From Marsupella aquatica (Eukaryota; Marchantiophyta), in the NCBI GenBank assembly GCA_973895155.1, contig OZ316894.1, positions 16,864,001 to 16,928,000 on the forward strand: a stretch of DNA of 64,000 bases, in the 5' to 3' direction. The number at the start of each line of letters is the position of its first letter. Within the stretch, counting starts at the first letter, position 1. The notes under the pieces were generated by a model. The model ran no database searches. It saw only the letters and a program-made list of their open reading frames with translations, and was not told where the DNA came from. Made by a program: the position numbers and the translations under genes. Of this stretch, positions 19,637 to 32,109 are shown piece after piece.

Positions 19637-22600
19637 GCCGTGATGCAGCTTTTGTTGCTGGAATGCTGTCCACTTGACGAACTTTCCCGAGACTGTACAA
19701 CGCATATGCAATAATGCTGGGATGCCTTAGTTTGGTATTACTTACTTGACGTTGTATTACGAGTGACACTGGCAACCTCTCAACAACCATTGCAAGCAAC
19801 CAGGAACCTAAGCGAAGTATTTCTAATCATTGTGTAGGGCTCTGAATGGTTTTCGAGGTAGTTTGTGAGTTGTAGTCATTTTAGGAAACTCATTCTTTAA
19901 AGACATTTGGATCGAGGTTGTTACTTCATCGCCTCTGATCAACGGATATACGAATTGCCCATACCTTGTGTACAACAGGTGGGTTTGGCTCGCTCATCCT
20001 TGATGGACCCCATCCAACTTTCAGAACACGGTACCCATTCGTAATTGTTCGTTGTCTGCTGAGCAATGCACTGGGTCTTCCAATTAACTTGAAGCTTCTC
20101 AATTCACCTATGGATCAAGGCCCTGGACGGGACAGTAAACGAAGTCACAGAAAATTGTGGGTTCAGGATCTGCTGGTTTGCCAGAAATAAAAGAAACTCA
20201 GTCTTCGATTCAATGTGCTACGCTTTACTCTGGAATGGCCATTCTTAGTATTTGATGCAAATAGAGTCTCGAGAGCTAAACCGATCTGTTTGAGACCTCA
20301 CGTGTTGGAGAATTTTTCTTCTCTAATAGTGACGCCATATTTGCTCTATTCGCAGCACTCTGCTCCATCGAAGAGATGCTCTGCTTCAAGTTGAGTTGAT
20401 GCTCAGATGGATCATAACTTTAGACCTCAGTGTTCTTACAGACTAAAGCATTCTTGGCACCAATAGCAATATCTTATTTGAGTGGAAAATAATGTGTGAA
20501 AATAGTCACCTGTAAGACCATGGTCTTGAGCATCTTCACAAATATTGTGGTCTAGAGGATCTTCATTTTGGCCCAATTAGTTCTGACCTTTATTTAGTGG
20601 GATCCCCTGTTGGGCACAGTCTGGTACAGGACCATTCTGGTAATAATTTTCTCCTTTGTGTGAAGCACTTAAAGTGGTGAAAAGTTAAACTATCTTTCAG
20701 GAAACTATGGATCGCTGACATCTGAATCCACACCGCATTCATGATGCATAAATGCAATATTTATAGTTATGTGACATTATCTTGGATTGACAGGATTGAC
20801 AAGGAATGGGGGTAAGGGAGAAAAAATAGCCATGGAGTAGTGTGATATTATTATGTAAACAACATTGAACAAGCCAAATAGCTCAATTTTCATTCAGAAC
20901 TAACCCAATGCTTGTGTTTTGCACCAAAAATGTTGAAATGCGAAGTGCACACTTTAAGCAGGTGACACCTAAGATGTGTTGTTGTTGTGGTTGGATGGTC
21001 ACTGCTGCTGAGTTGCAGTTTGTGGAAGTTAATTGTGTTCCACCTTGGTTGCCATGTGGGTGGGTGGTCATTGCAGTAATGTTCTTGTTGTGGCAGGGTT
21101 TTAGTTTTGGTTGGGTGGTTGTTGATACAGAAATGGTAATTTTGGTTCATATTATTGTTGCAAAAGTGATGTTGTTAGGGAGGTGAGGGTGTGTCAAGGA
21201 TGCAGTATGAGGGTACCAGTGCTATATGCATACCAAAGGTAGATGGGTAGGACAGAAGGCAGGCCTGCAGGGTGGGTTTTGGTCAATCCAACAATCACAA
21301 AATAGGTTTCATAAAGCAAACGGCCATGATTTACTCCTGCCCATTTTACTCGTTGTAAACAGATGGCACGGAATATTTGCCAAGTTTGCATATTTTAGCG
21401 GTTGATGGCTAGGGATTTCTGCTTGGAGTGAAATATTTTGGTTGGTGGGACCTCACACAAAAGTGCAGCGCTTGTGAGACTTCAAAAGGTCTATATTGTT
21501 TTGGTGGGACCCATTTCAAGCGTGCAAGAGGTAACTTTCACTTAGAGCTTTCCCACTGGGAGACGAAATCTGCAGCTATAATGTCGCATGTGACAATTGA
21601 ATAAAAGATTATTGTCGTCATCACTTGCTTGCATGCAAGCTTTGGATAGGCTTGGGAAGTCAGCTGTAGTGTTTACTACAAGTTTTCCAACAGATCTGCA
21701 ACCTTTTGTGTAGTTGAGGTGCTTTGGACTCTCTTGTCTCAACTCGATGACTTTAAATTGCAGGATGTCTTCACTACATCCTTGTCCCCGCCATGTCCCC
21801 ATGGAAAGCTTCACTGGGGATGCTCTTAGAAAGAGAAAAGTGGTTGAGGGAGGCAACTAAGATTGAAGGCAGCAGTGTTGAGGGTGGCATGCCAGGGTTG
21901 TGTCCTAATGGGTGTGAAAGAGTCATCTTTACTGACTTCTGACACAAATTTCCCATCCTGTAGTTGCTCACTAGGAAAGTATGCCAAAATTTCTGGAGAA
22001 TTTGCTTTACAACACAAATGTGTATGCACACAAACACATTCAACCACTCTAGGACATTTCTGCAATCAGGTGGAGCTTGGCCTGGAAGCAACTTATCATG
22101 GCAGGTTTTTGGATGGCAAATTGAAAGGCAGGAGCAATGAAATACAAACTTTCATGAAGCAGACTATGGTATAAGTTTTTGAGCACCACTTCCGTTCCAA
22201 CACCTCCAGTTGTTCTTCATAGCCCCAACACTCCACTCTTGTCCTTCCATGACCTCTCTTGCAAGTTCAACACACAACTCAGGCACCTTTTGCTTTAGTC
22301 GTGCACCTCAACTAGGGGGCTTGGGCCTCAATAGCTCATACGTAGCAAGGCATAAGGTGTGTGCGCATTGCTGTTACTGCACATCGAGGTACAACCAATC
22401 TGGACAGGCCATGCCTAGACTAGGCAATGTGGTAGCTTGTGAAGCCTTCCATGCAAAAGTAATTGTCCACTTAGAAAGATGGTTGAAAGCAGGGCAGGTA
22501 TTACTTAGACATCGGGTATGTGTTGGTGGGCCGGGTAGTGTGTCAGCAAGAATTTTAAGAGAACACTCACTACTACATTATTGACATGTGTAATATCAAG

Positions 22601-23887
22601 ACAATTTAGATCACACTAAGCAAATGCAGACTCAGATATTTGCCATGCTCCCCAACCACTTCACTAGTATCTATTCTATCTAATCTGAAGCTTTGGTGAT
22701 GTATCCAAGGAAAGGAATTTCCCTTCAAATAATGTGATATTGTGAAATATGATCATCTAAGATTTCTTTAACTTGAAGGTTGTAATACAAGTCAAGTCAC
22801 TAGTAAGGTGACTCAGAGGGTTGAGTGTGCAATAGTTTATTCTCTGGACTGACTGCAAACTATGGTGTACATGGCATGGTTTCAGTTTTTTTCTTGGATC
22901 CAATTTTCTCATATGCTAGTGGCCCCTTAAACCTTTATCTATGGTATCTTTAAGTTTGTCTGCCAAATTACAGGCCTCAACATATCGTATTCTCCCACAT
23001 GTCCATTTTTATGATTAGCTAAAGATGATGAGGGCATGCTGCCAGCATTAGGATATATCTTAACTAATAAAATGCAATGCAATCTAGTGAGGCCTCTAGA
23101 CTGTAATTCTCAATTGGAAAAAAACTGAAAAGCGAGGGTGGACCAAAAAGAGGAATGGGAGAAAACATTAACAAAACTGACATTGACTCTATATTATGAC
23201 AAAACTAAGAGTGATTCTCAATAAAGACAGAATAGAAGTGAGGGTGAAAAAATAGGGATGGAGGCAAAGATGAACAAGAGCATCTTTATGCTACAATATT
23301 TTTTTTGGTCTTCATCTCTATTTACATTCAAAGAACGGGTAATCGGGCTAGTTTGTAGAATTTCAAACATGCATTTGTAGCCAATCATACCACTCCATAT
23401 ATAGATTGGGCGGACAAATTGAGGTGCGGCCTCCTAATCTATGGCAATTAAACAACCTAAAAGTATGGTAAAGTTTGTACATACGCCTCCTACCGTAAAC
23501 ATGTTGAAGTACTGCCAACTTTTGTATTTCATAGCAAGATAGGCTCACCATTATCATAATCATTAAACGGGGTGTGGTCCAATATGATGCTGCTTGTTGG
23601 GTGTTATGCTCTGGTTAATTTGGTTAGGTATTTTATAGATATCACATGCGAGGTTGACAGGAATTGAAATATTTAGTTTAGGGTTTATTTTCTAAATTTT
23701 AATGTATATTTGACTTTATAGAAAGTAGATAATTAAAATAATAATTCATTTTGTAAGATATGTACTCATAAGCTAGAGTTACTCTATAACCATAATTAGT
23801 CTAATCATAATTAGATATTTGATCAAGATTAGACATGCTGGAGCCTTAATATATAGACAAGCAGAAGTTAGCTAGCAAAATAGATGA
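19637..23887. other. Intergenic, no gene recognised
   Basis: The first few hundred bases are the likely 3' UTR of the synthase gene. 20890-21150 is G/T-rich on the plus strand, with repeated GGTTGG-TGGT strings that give Thr/Pro/His-rich open frames on the minus strand; I treat these as low-complexity. 21540-22580 has open frames of about 100 codons on both strands without a family I recognise. The remainder is AT-rich. Confidence 0.5.
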
Positions 23888-23963
23888 ATGCTACTTAGTA
23901 TATACACTAGGTGGAGTTCATTTGTGAATGAATCTTCCTGATTGTGTATATACTAAGTAGCAT
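23888..23963. repeat. Perfect 20-bp inverted repeat, 36-nt loop
   Basis: ATGCTACTTAGTATATACAC at 23888-23907 is the exact reverse complement of 23944-23963. The arms are bordered by AT-rich DNA. It could be a very small MITE or a foldback RNA precursor. No gene overlaps it. Confidence 0.8.
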
Positions 23964-24039
23964 ATATCTATGATATTATAGTAGTAATGGGCCAAATTGT
24001 GGGTACACCAATATCAGATGAAGTAATTGCATCGTCCCT

Positions 24040-24960
24040 AGTTTGTTTCATTTCCAACACCCTCCCTTGAGCAACACTCTCACTTCACAAGATATTCCTT
24101 GCATTGTTTCTAGTTTGGTTCATTTCCAACACCCTCCCTTGAGCCCTACACTCATTTTAAGAGGAGATTCTTAATCTTTGGCTCTGGTAACATGTTAGAA
24201 GTTTGAACAACATGGACCAACCATGAATGTGAACCTATGACCTTGGCTTGAGTGTGGTTTATTTTCAACACTTGCTTCAAAAGAGATTCCTTGCATTGTC
24301 TCTAGTTTGGTTCATTTCCAACACCCTCCCTTGAGCCCTACACTTGTTTGAAGAGGAGATTCTTAATCTTTGGCTCTGGTAACATGTTAGAAGTTTGAAC
24401 AACATGGACCAACTATGAATGTGAACCTATGACCTCGGCTTGAGTGTGGTTTATTTCCAACACTCTCGCTTCAAGAGAGATTCCTTGCATCGTCCCTAGT
24501 TTGGTTCATTTTTAGCACCCTCCCTTGAGCAACTTTCTTGCTTCAAAAGAGATACCTTGCATTGTCTCTAGTTTGGTTCATTTCCAACACCCTCCCTTAA
24601 GCCACACTCATTTGAAGAGGAGATTCTTAACCTTTAGCTCTGGTAACATGTTGGAAGTTTGAACAACATGGACCAACTAAGAATTGAACCTATGATCTAG
24701 TGTGTGCATGATAGTGCTCTACCGCTGAACTCGAGGCCCTTCATGCCTGCAATGCCCCTGGTTTGAGCGTGGTTTATTTGGAACAGCGAGGAACAGGTTG
24801 CATTGTGTGCATTGTCTCTGCTTTGAGTATGGTTTATTTCCAACAGAGAGGAACAGGTTGCAGTGTGTGCAGTGTCTCTGCTTTGAGTGTGGTTTGTTTC
24901 CGACAGAGAGGAACACGTTTCTGCCGAAGAATGAAGTTTTAGCATCAGGAGTTGTCTCAC
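24040..24960 (-). mobile_element. Tandem array of TRIM-like mini LTR retrotransposons
   Basis: Read on the minus strand, the block contains repeated LTR-like starts TGTTGGAAAT (ends at 24059, 24131, 24323, 24462, 24589 and 24845). LTR-like ends reading AACTTCTAACA are followed directly by TGTTACCAGAGCC (near 24181, 24373 and 24637), which is 11/13 identical to the Met-initiator-tRNA primer site TGGTATCAGAGCC. About 50 bp of internal DNA and a GGGAGGG purine tract precede the next TGTTGGAAAT. This is the plan of a TRIM: LTR, primer site, almost no interior, purine tract, LTR. Several LTRs and interiors alternate, as expected from unequal recombination. At 24770-24910 a further unit of about 63 bp is repeated three times. 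The 136-codon open frame at 24697-25107 is a translation of this repeat. Confidence 0.6.
24670..24739 (-). other. tRNA-like sequence inside a TRIM LTR
   Basis: The 70-nt minus-strand sequence starts GGGCCTC and ends TTGGTCC, giving five acceptor pairs including one G-U. It has a D-arm GTTC-AGCGGTA-GAGC resembling a pol III box A, and GGTTCAATTC resembling box B. A canonical fold would place GCA in the anticodon position, but the anticodon stem is poor, so it is not a working tRNA. Its 3' half (TTGGTCC, GGTTCA) recurs in the other units at about 24213 and 24400, so it belongs to the repeat. Confidence 0.5.
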
Positions 24961-25756
24961 ATTGTATACCAAGCTGACTGAGAATAATTTGTTTAACTTC
25001 ACTCTGGTTCTACGTTGTCTCATCAACCTTGGTAGATTTTGACATCGTTCAGCTGAGATTTGCTCTAAAGTAGTAGCCAAGGTCCTGAAGAGTGAATCGC
25101 GATGCATATTGAAAAAGCAAAATGAAGTTCATCTCTGTGCTCTTTTGATGGTACCATCATCGTTTTGTACATATATATCAAATCATCAATCTCAACAGTA
25201 CTACAGTTCACAATTACTTCAATGCAAAGTGCTTTGACTTGCTGATGATTGCGTAGCAGAGTTTATTTTCCCTCCTACCAAGGAGGACAACCCAATCTCT
25301 TAGCTGGTCCATGGAATGGAAGTAGGTCTTTGCTGCCTCCGAACGTCAGCTACGTTTCTACAGTTCGCAATGTTGTTTGATTTTCTACTTGTGATCATAA
25401 TTGAAACGAAGTCTTCTGGCAATGTGTCTAAGCCCCTTGTGGTATGAATCTAGAATTCGTACGATTACCATTCTAGCTTCATTCAGCCGAGTCTTTCCTA
25501 GCTGCAATAAAAACCTCTACTTCTGTTACATACTAGAAGCAATGCCCCACTACTTTGACCAGAGATGCTCCTACGTTCAACCAGGTAAGCATATTTTCGG
25601 TCAGTTTCCGAACCGGCAACTTTCATTTCCAGAATTGCTGAAGAGGTCAATTTCGTCAAAACCAGTGACTAGTTGGTACTCAATTAAGCTTGAGTGGCTT
25701 TTTTATATTTTCAGAAACCATGGACTAATCTATCGCCGGATGGTAGCATGTTTAGT

Positions 25757-26989
25757 CTAATACATGTACATAGCAAAAGCACCTGCTACGCAGAACACGG
25801 AGTCATTGGCAAACGAATCATGTGCATAGTTGTCAGTATTGGGATCCCAGAAGCAGCGACATGACATCTGAAAACCTTGGCCTCGCTGCTCCCCAACCAC
25901 TGCTTGCACCACCAGCTTGTACCTATCTAATTCCATATCTGGCCCACACACCCATTCTAACATAATGTGAGAAACTGCCAGTTTCGTAGAGATAACTCTG
26001 GAATTCAAAGAAGCATAGCAGAGAACATATTCTACTGTTAATGGAAGACCAGGAAATGTCCTTTTACACTAGGAACACTAAGCTACCATCCGCACTGAAT
26101 TCTCTTCGTTGTGAAGGGCTGGGCATACTGAGAGAAGGATCAGAGGCAGCGGGCAAGACTCGTTTGCAGACTCAAACTTGTGCTCAAAAGACTGCTTGTA
26201 ATTGTGGTGGAAGAAATCAAGGCGACCTTCTGGAGCTTCTGCGATGGCAAGGTATCCGGATGTACCGCACCTTTCAAACGAGCTTTGATGGTGTCCGTGA
26301 TCTCCCGAACCCACATCGGTGCAGAGTCAGGATCATACGTAGTCCCTGTCAGCTTCTCGCGGAGAACTGCACCGATAACTTCTTTGGCTTTTCCGGGGAA
26401 GAACCGACATTTTGGCGCATAAGGCACATCAGTATGCACAATCACCTATGAATCATCCAAAACACGCACTCCGGACTTGTCAGCAAGATCAAATAGCGGC
26501 TTCACAAAACAGATCTAAGAGATGTTTTGCATACTTCCAAAGTACACTGGATGTGGAGGCAAGTAGAAATTCACGGCGGTGGAGCTGAAAATTATCACTA
26601 CTGTTCAAATTGCGTTGAACCGTGACTCATTCTCGATCTCAAAAACGAAGTGGCGAATATGGACTGACGTCTCAGAATTTTGAACAATTGAGTTGAAATT
26701 TCTGGAAATGACTTGTACCATCAGCTCATCTTCTTCAGAGTATGGCTTTTACTTCAAAGAAAATTCAATATTCTGACCCGAGACTTTTTGCAAATTTGAG
26801 CTTGTGATCAGACGGATATCGAAGATTGTCCACGCTAGAAATAGATTGGGCAGGCACCCGAGCGTGTGGGGCGAGGTCTTCTGGTTTGGGATCCACTGAG
26901 CTTGAATTTTCTTGCGTTTCATGTATCGCGTCCAACTTTGGAGCAACAGGAGTACTGGCCTGCGGATTCTCCGAGGCTGTCAAGCTCAT
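25757..26989 (-). CDS. Tctex1-family dynein light chain
   Basis: A light chain of axonemal or intraflagellar dynein. The last exon (25938-25757, stop TAG) encodes RYKLVVQAVVGEQRGQGF, CRCFWDPNTDNYA and NDSVFCVAGAFAMYMY, a near-diagnostic Tctex1 C-terminus. The preceding exon (26445-26271) encodes AKEVIGAVLREKLTG and TYDPDSAPMWVREITDTIK. It joins the last exon in phase through AAAG|GTGCGG and CCAG|ATATGG to give KARLKDMELDRYK. A likely first exon at 26989-26778 starts MSLTASENPQ and ends KFAKSLG, low-complexity as in relatives, but it does not join the middle exon in frame directly. A small exon or other splice between 26446 and 26777 is therefore unresolved. No stops break the two C-terminal exons, so the gene looks functional. 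The gene is lost from lineages without flagellate sperm. Confidence 0.85.
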
Positions 26990-28806
26990 CTTGCATTACC
27001 TGCCAACTCCTACCTTGTTGAATTCCTGCTGGTCTATCTGCCACACAAACTCCTGCAACCTCCAAATCCCCCTGTCAATCGTTTATCTGATTGGGACTGA
27101 AGATGCGTTTATGAATGTATGGTAAGATTAGCTACGTCAATCTTGCATACCATTGGTTGATCCACCAGTGTCTCCTCTAGAGGACAAGGGCGTATTGGGA
27201 TTTTTCAATTCGTCAAAAATCACAATCCCGAATTCTTGCCAGTAGACCCGTAATCAGGACAACACCTCTATGCACTAGAGTGGCCATTCATTCCAGGTAA
27301 ATTGAGGGAGGGGGCCAAGCGTATTCAATTATCATTTGCACGGGTGGATGAACTCTCACATCGTCAAGCTCGCTTTAATTTTTCCCGTCATTCTGTGTCT
27401 AATTCTCTGATATCGGTGCCTTCAGCGGTTCAAAACTGCCCTTCTATAAATTTATGGTCACTAAGACGGCCCCGAAATCTGTCAGTGTGAGGCAAAATCC
27501 GCCACACTTCCCTTTCAACTCTATTATGCATAATAGGTCGAGCCAATCAGTACCAGGACAATCAGCCTCAGAAAGATCAATAACTCATGTATTCTGCAGG
27601 ATCTTAACGGAAATAGAAGTTTGTGCAATTCGTTTTCTCTTTCACTCAATCTTCGTGAACTTTCTAACACGAAAGATACAAGACACAAGGTCAAATTCTT
27701 CCGTATAATCGATTAGATTATGTCCTTCCACGTTACCTTCCATGTGCTGCTAGTGGGCACGAGAGAAGAGGGGAAGGGAGTGGGAGTGAGAACCTCAGAA
27801 CTCAATTCACCAATAAACAGATTCTGCGATATCAGATGACCGGTTGCTTTGGAGTATCTCATCACCCACCTCGTTCAATGTCGAAGTTGTAATTGATTAG
27901 CATACATGACTGTATCAGAACCATCAGGTGATCAGTATTTCATCTGAAGAGTGAACTAGCGATTCCCTCCACCGCAAAATTACCTTCGTAATGTGATACT
28001 TCCCGCCTTCTAAATGAGGACATGGAAAAATCAGGGCTGATTACGGTATACATGCTCAACTCAAACACCAACTATACAAGAACGCTAGGTCAATTACATG
28101 AGTCTCACCACCAGCGCGAATCACGTAAGAGAAGAGTTTGGCCACTCTGTAGAATGTTTGACTCGTTGCTTTCGGTTTGTCCGTCTGAACTGTTTTCTCT
28201 ATCGTTTGGCGTCACTTGAGTGGTTAATTGGCCACCCAAATTTGCAATCCTTCCATTAAATACAGAGTGGAAAGAAATCCACATGAAGTACAAAGCAGGA
28301 CTCACTGGTAGAAAGGAATCAGATCATAACTGTCTTTTAATGCCCTCCACACATACACGGAAAGAACTTTGTGCTGATTTCTGTCTCTAAGGGAATTTAA
28401 TCTGTGCAGATTTAACAGTTAATGGTCTAGCGAAAAGACCGGCAAACTCACTCAGCTACCCCTGAAGAACCTCCTTCCTAGAGAGAATTCCCGCTGTTAA
28501 ACCTCATTCAATCAAGAGGCTCGCAACACTACCTGTACAAGTATGAACAGAGGATTGGACTGGACTGCACTGGACTGGATTGGATTGGATGGGCTTCCTG
28601 GATGCCCTACTCTTTCACCATCATCCAAAATTTAAGCCCTCCCCTAAACGGTCGGACCCAAAACTGCTCTTCATTCGATCAGCAGAGGATCGATTCGATC
28701 AGCCCCCTGATGCCATTCGTACACATCCAATTGTGAATTCTATCGTAGTCTAAAAAATAAATTTAGGCGAAAAACCCTAACCTAATGATCTAGAGCGTTC
28801 ATACTA
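26990..28806. other. Intergenic, no gene recognised
   Basis: It contains the presumed promoter of the dynein light-chain gene and the 3' flank of the AE7-like gene. A short run of TGGACTGGACTGCACTGGAC-type pentamers lies near 28556-28590. No coding family is recognised. Confidence 0.55.
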
Positions 28807-29280
28807 CTACTCTTCGCTCGGTTGGAGACACTTCTCGACCATTTCCACAAGATGGGGGTTCTCTAGAGCAGCTGCCACCCTCTCCTTGTCATTCAGCTGC
28901 TTGTTGACGGCTGGCTCCGAGGAATGCGATCCTGGAGCAACCCGGATGTCGACCTTGAAGCGCTGCGGCAGGGAGCGTAGCAATTTGACCCTTATACACA
29001 GCCCGATCACAGTTGCCATGCTGCAATGTTGGACAGTCGGCGTGAACGTGACCGTAACATGACTCCTCTTGTCGTCGACGTCGATGGAATCCTCAGAGAC
29101 CACATTCAGCTGCTCCAGCGAGTATGGATGCTCTGGATCTGTGATGTCCCTCACGTGCTCGAAGATTTCCTCCGCGTCAAATCTATCAACACTGCTCTCA
29201 TCGGCGTTGTCCACTCTGGTTGGCCGCACTTTGGTTTGGTGGATCACAGGATTCGCATTGATCAAGGCCGCAGGTGCCAT
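28807..29280 (-). CDS. AE7: MIP18-family cytosolic Fe-S assembly protein, AE7-like
   Basis: The single-exon 157-residue protein has the length I recall for plant AE7. In the cytosolic iron-sulphur targeting complex (with CIA1 and MET18) it hands Fe-S clusters to nuclear and cytosolic enzymes such as DNA polymerases and helicases. Visible blocks: [53 protein letters not shown] (with the conserved Cys), PQRFKVDI, and a C-terminal [20 protein letters not shown]. The ATG at 29280 gives [11 protein letters not shown], a normal N-terminus for the family. There are no stops or shifts. The intronless structure is unusual, since I recall introns in flowering-plant AE7 genes; this could mean an old retrocopy or lineage-specific intron loss. 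It is probably functional. Confidence 0.92.
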   Translation of the reverse strand: MAPAALINANPVIHQTKVRPTRVDNADESSVDRFDAEEIFEHVRDITDPEHPYSLEQLNVVSEDSIDVDDKRSHVTVTFTPTVQHCSMATVIGLCIRVKLLRSLPQRFKVDIRVAPGSHSSEPAVNKQLNDKERVAAALENPHLVEMVEKCLQPSEE

Positions 29281-32109
29281 CTTCGCTCGCTTGTGGAAAG
29301 CAATTCGTAGCTTTTTCCCAACCCACTACTCTTACAATCTCCAAATCCTTCAAAATCACTCACCCACTTTACTCACCCACTTTCCCTCCAGTGAGTTGAT
29401 TCCAAGGTAGTACCGGAAATACTCGGCCGCAAGAGTACTGAAGAATTGTGAACTTCTGGGATGTCCAATACAGCGTTTTTTGTTTAGTGGCGGATATTTG
29501 CCCGGAAACGACAGGTAGAGTAGCCTAGGCATATGAGAATGGGGATAAGCAACTAGCCTAACAATTTTGGGCAGAAGGAAAACTAGCTGTACGATTTTTG
29601 ATACAAGGTTTATAATGGAGTGATGTATAATTTGTTGTCAGCAGTTCAACAAAATAGGTTTGCCATCAAGCTTCTGGATAGCAGAGAAAGCAGATTTGCC
29701 TTCACTTCCATATGGATTTGGATCTAACCATGCAAAGATTAACAGCAGCGACCTGGCCGGGTGGTATTCCACTTCACGCAGCATCAATGCGAGACATGAG
29801 GAGACTTTTTCCTCCCACCTAGCTTTTTGATTCCTGATGGTTGAGACTCTGGGCTACCTACTACAATTATTCAGATCCCCTAAATCCTTCTTTTTGGAGA
29901 AAAGCATGCCATTCAGATGGAGTAGTCAAGGAATCTAACCTTCTTTGCCAGAAGATTGACAATGCTAATACCACCTATAAATGGTGTTTTCTATGGCCCC
30001 TAGTTCTGATAGCCAGATTTGGTGTAATGTATGGACGAAAGATGTACAGGAATGAGCCTACAAATGCTTTGAACATGCACAACCCCCAAAATTGTAGCGA
30101 TCAATTCTACAGTTGTCCACAGCACAAGCTACGTGCAATCCATCAACTGCTCATTCAAAGTCTAGGTGGGAAACTTTCCAATCAATTAAGATTCTTGGAA
30201 GACTGGTGGGAGCTACTACGGAGCACTGCACTCTGGGACATCTGACTACAAAGTCATCAAGCTGTATTCTGAACCCAACACCATTGATTCTCTAAAGACT
30301 ACAACAGTTGAATCTCGAAGAGCGTAGACTGTTACATTTAAATCCCCTGGACAAATACTGCAGCACAAGCTAAAAGCAACTGATCCTCATAACGTGCAAT
30401 AGCTAAAGCTGAAGTTTCATCAAAAGTGAGGCACACTAGCTTTGGGCTCTCAGAACTCACAAATTGAATGGGAGCTCCACACTTTTCAAGGTTGTTAGGG
30501 ACAACTTCTGCTCTGTTTCCGCTCGTCCAGTTCTCCTGCACTTTGCTTTCCTGGCTCAACTTTTTTCAGGCGTTCACTGTTCCAGTTTTCGTGTCCTGCG
30601 TGATTAGGGCTTACTCATTGTTGCCTGCCATTCTCAGTAAGCACTGCAATGAGACACAACTGCCTTTCAGGCGAAGCTCACTCAGAACCTGCCAACTCCA
30701 CAAAGAGCATGTAGAGCTGGATTTCAATCGACAGTTAGGAGGTGGCAAACAGGCAGGGCTTTATGTAAGCTTCAACACTCCCTTGAAATCAGGAGAAGCT
30801 GCTATAGTGCTATCGGTGGGTCAGGAGTCAGGACCCTCTCAATCATCGTCATCACTGCGATTGTGTCACTAGTGTGTTGTTGACCTGTGTGGTATATTGG
30901 CCTTTGTTTGGCAGTTGTGGGCTCCCTCTGTTTGGCTTATGTGGATGAGGTGGTTTCTGTGGGTACCTTTTGGCTTTGTGGCCGCGGCTTTATGCTTTCT
31001 TTTTCCTCCCTAGACTGCGGCCACTTGTATTTTGTTACCGGTGCGCAATAAATTTACCTTCTGACTTTTAGAAAGAAAAGAGTAGCGGTCTTGTTCGTTA
31101 GCAGCTTGAATCCACTGGAGGAGTCAGAAAGAGGTGTCAGAAAATTCTTGCTCTCGCAGACATTCTGATGAGTGGGCAATATTTGACAGAAAATTCTAGT
31201 TCGCAGCTAGAACACCAGGGAGAATTCGATTGCCTTGGAAATCAACTTTAAGTGAAAAAGGTGACTGCATGATCAGGGAGACTTCTGTTGGCATGTTGTT
31301 TCTACAGGCATCTTGTGGATTGATCTTTCAGCAGGCTTTAGAGGGCAGAAAAGAAAAACAGGGAAAGATTTTAGAAGAATTTGGTCCTTTCTACCTGACC
31401 CTACTTTATCTTTTATTGAAAAGGTTAATTGTTTAATCCAGGGGAAGGCTTTGGACGATGATTGTTTTGGTAAGATAAATGGAGGAATCTGTTGAGTCAT
31501 TTTGTACACTGATACCCAGGTTATCTAAAGCAGCCAGCATGATTGTACGTTACAGGAGCTTTTTCTTTGAATGATTGCCTTAGCCTTCACAATGTTGACG
31601 TGGGAGGCTGAGACAACTATTTTATCTTGGAGTCGAGACGAAACGAGAATTTCAGTCCCGCCCATTCACAAGATTCTTTTCAGATGGAACAGTGTTGTGA
31701 AGCACGAGTTCAAAGTGGAAAGTTCTCATCGAAAAGTTCGTAAAGAGAAAAACTATTTCACAGATTGAGTTCCATCACCAGTAGGGGGCTTATTCCAGCA
31801 AAGGCTAATCGCTCAGCAGTTCAAAATGACGATGGATGACATGTTTGGTGAGAAAGCAATGCTTTTCAATTTCAAAGAGGAAAAATGATGTGTGTGAGAG
31901 AGGGGAAGACCGATGTGTGAATGCTAGTGGCATTATCGTGCAGCATAACTTTGAAGCTGTCCCTAGGGAAAGATTCAGAAGGCGGACCATGTAATTCACG
32001 TTCGGATTCTCCTTGTCATCCATGCCGCCCAACGTTAGAGAGAGAAAACATGAGAAGGGAATGGATACGGATCACAATAGCATGAAGTGGAAGTGACAAC
32101 TATGTATGA
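29281..32109. other. Intergenic with possible LINE 3' tail
   Basis: 29281-29460 is the likely 5' leader of the AE7-like gene. Around 30880-31070 a T/G-rich stretch (GTGGTATATTGGCCTTTGTTTGG) ends in GTGCGCAATAAATTTACC, reminiscent of the 3' UTR of a plant LINE, but no reverse transcriptase precedes it. Open frames at 30468-30872 and 31230-31436 show no recognised motif. Confidence 0.4.

Noticed and set aside
20883-21186. Thr/Pro/His-rich or Val/Trp-rich frames on the two strands
   Set aside because: They are low-complexity translations of a G/T-rich tract, open in several phases.
24697-25107. A 136-codon minus-strand frame with three Cys/Ser-rich repeats (TCSSL-E-NHTQSRD)
   Set aside because: The repeats are the 63-bp DNA units of the TRIM-like array translated. 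There is no start context or known domain.
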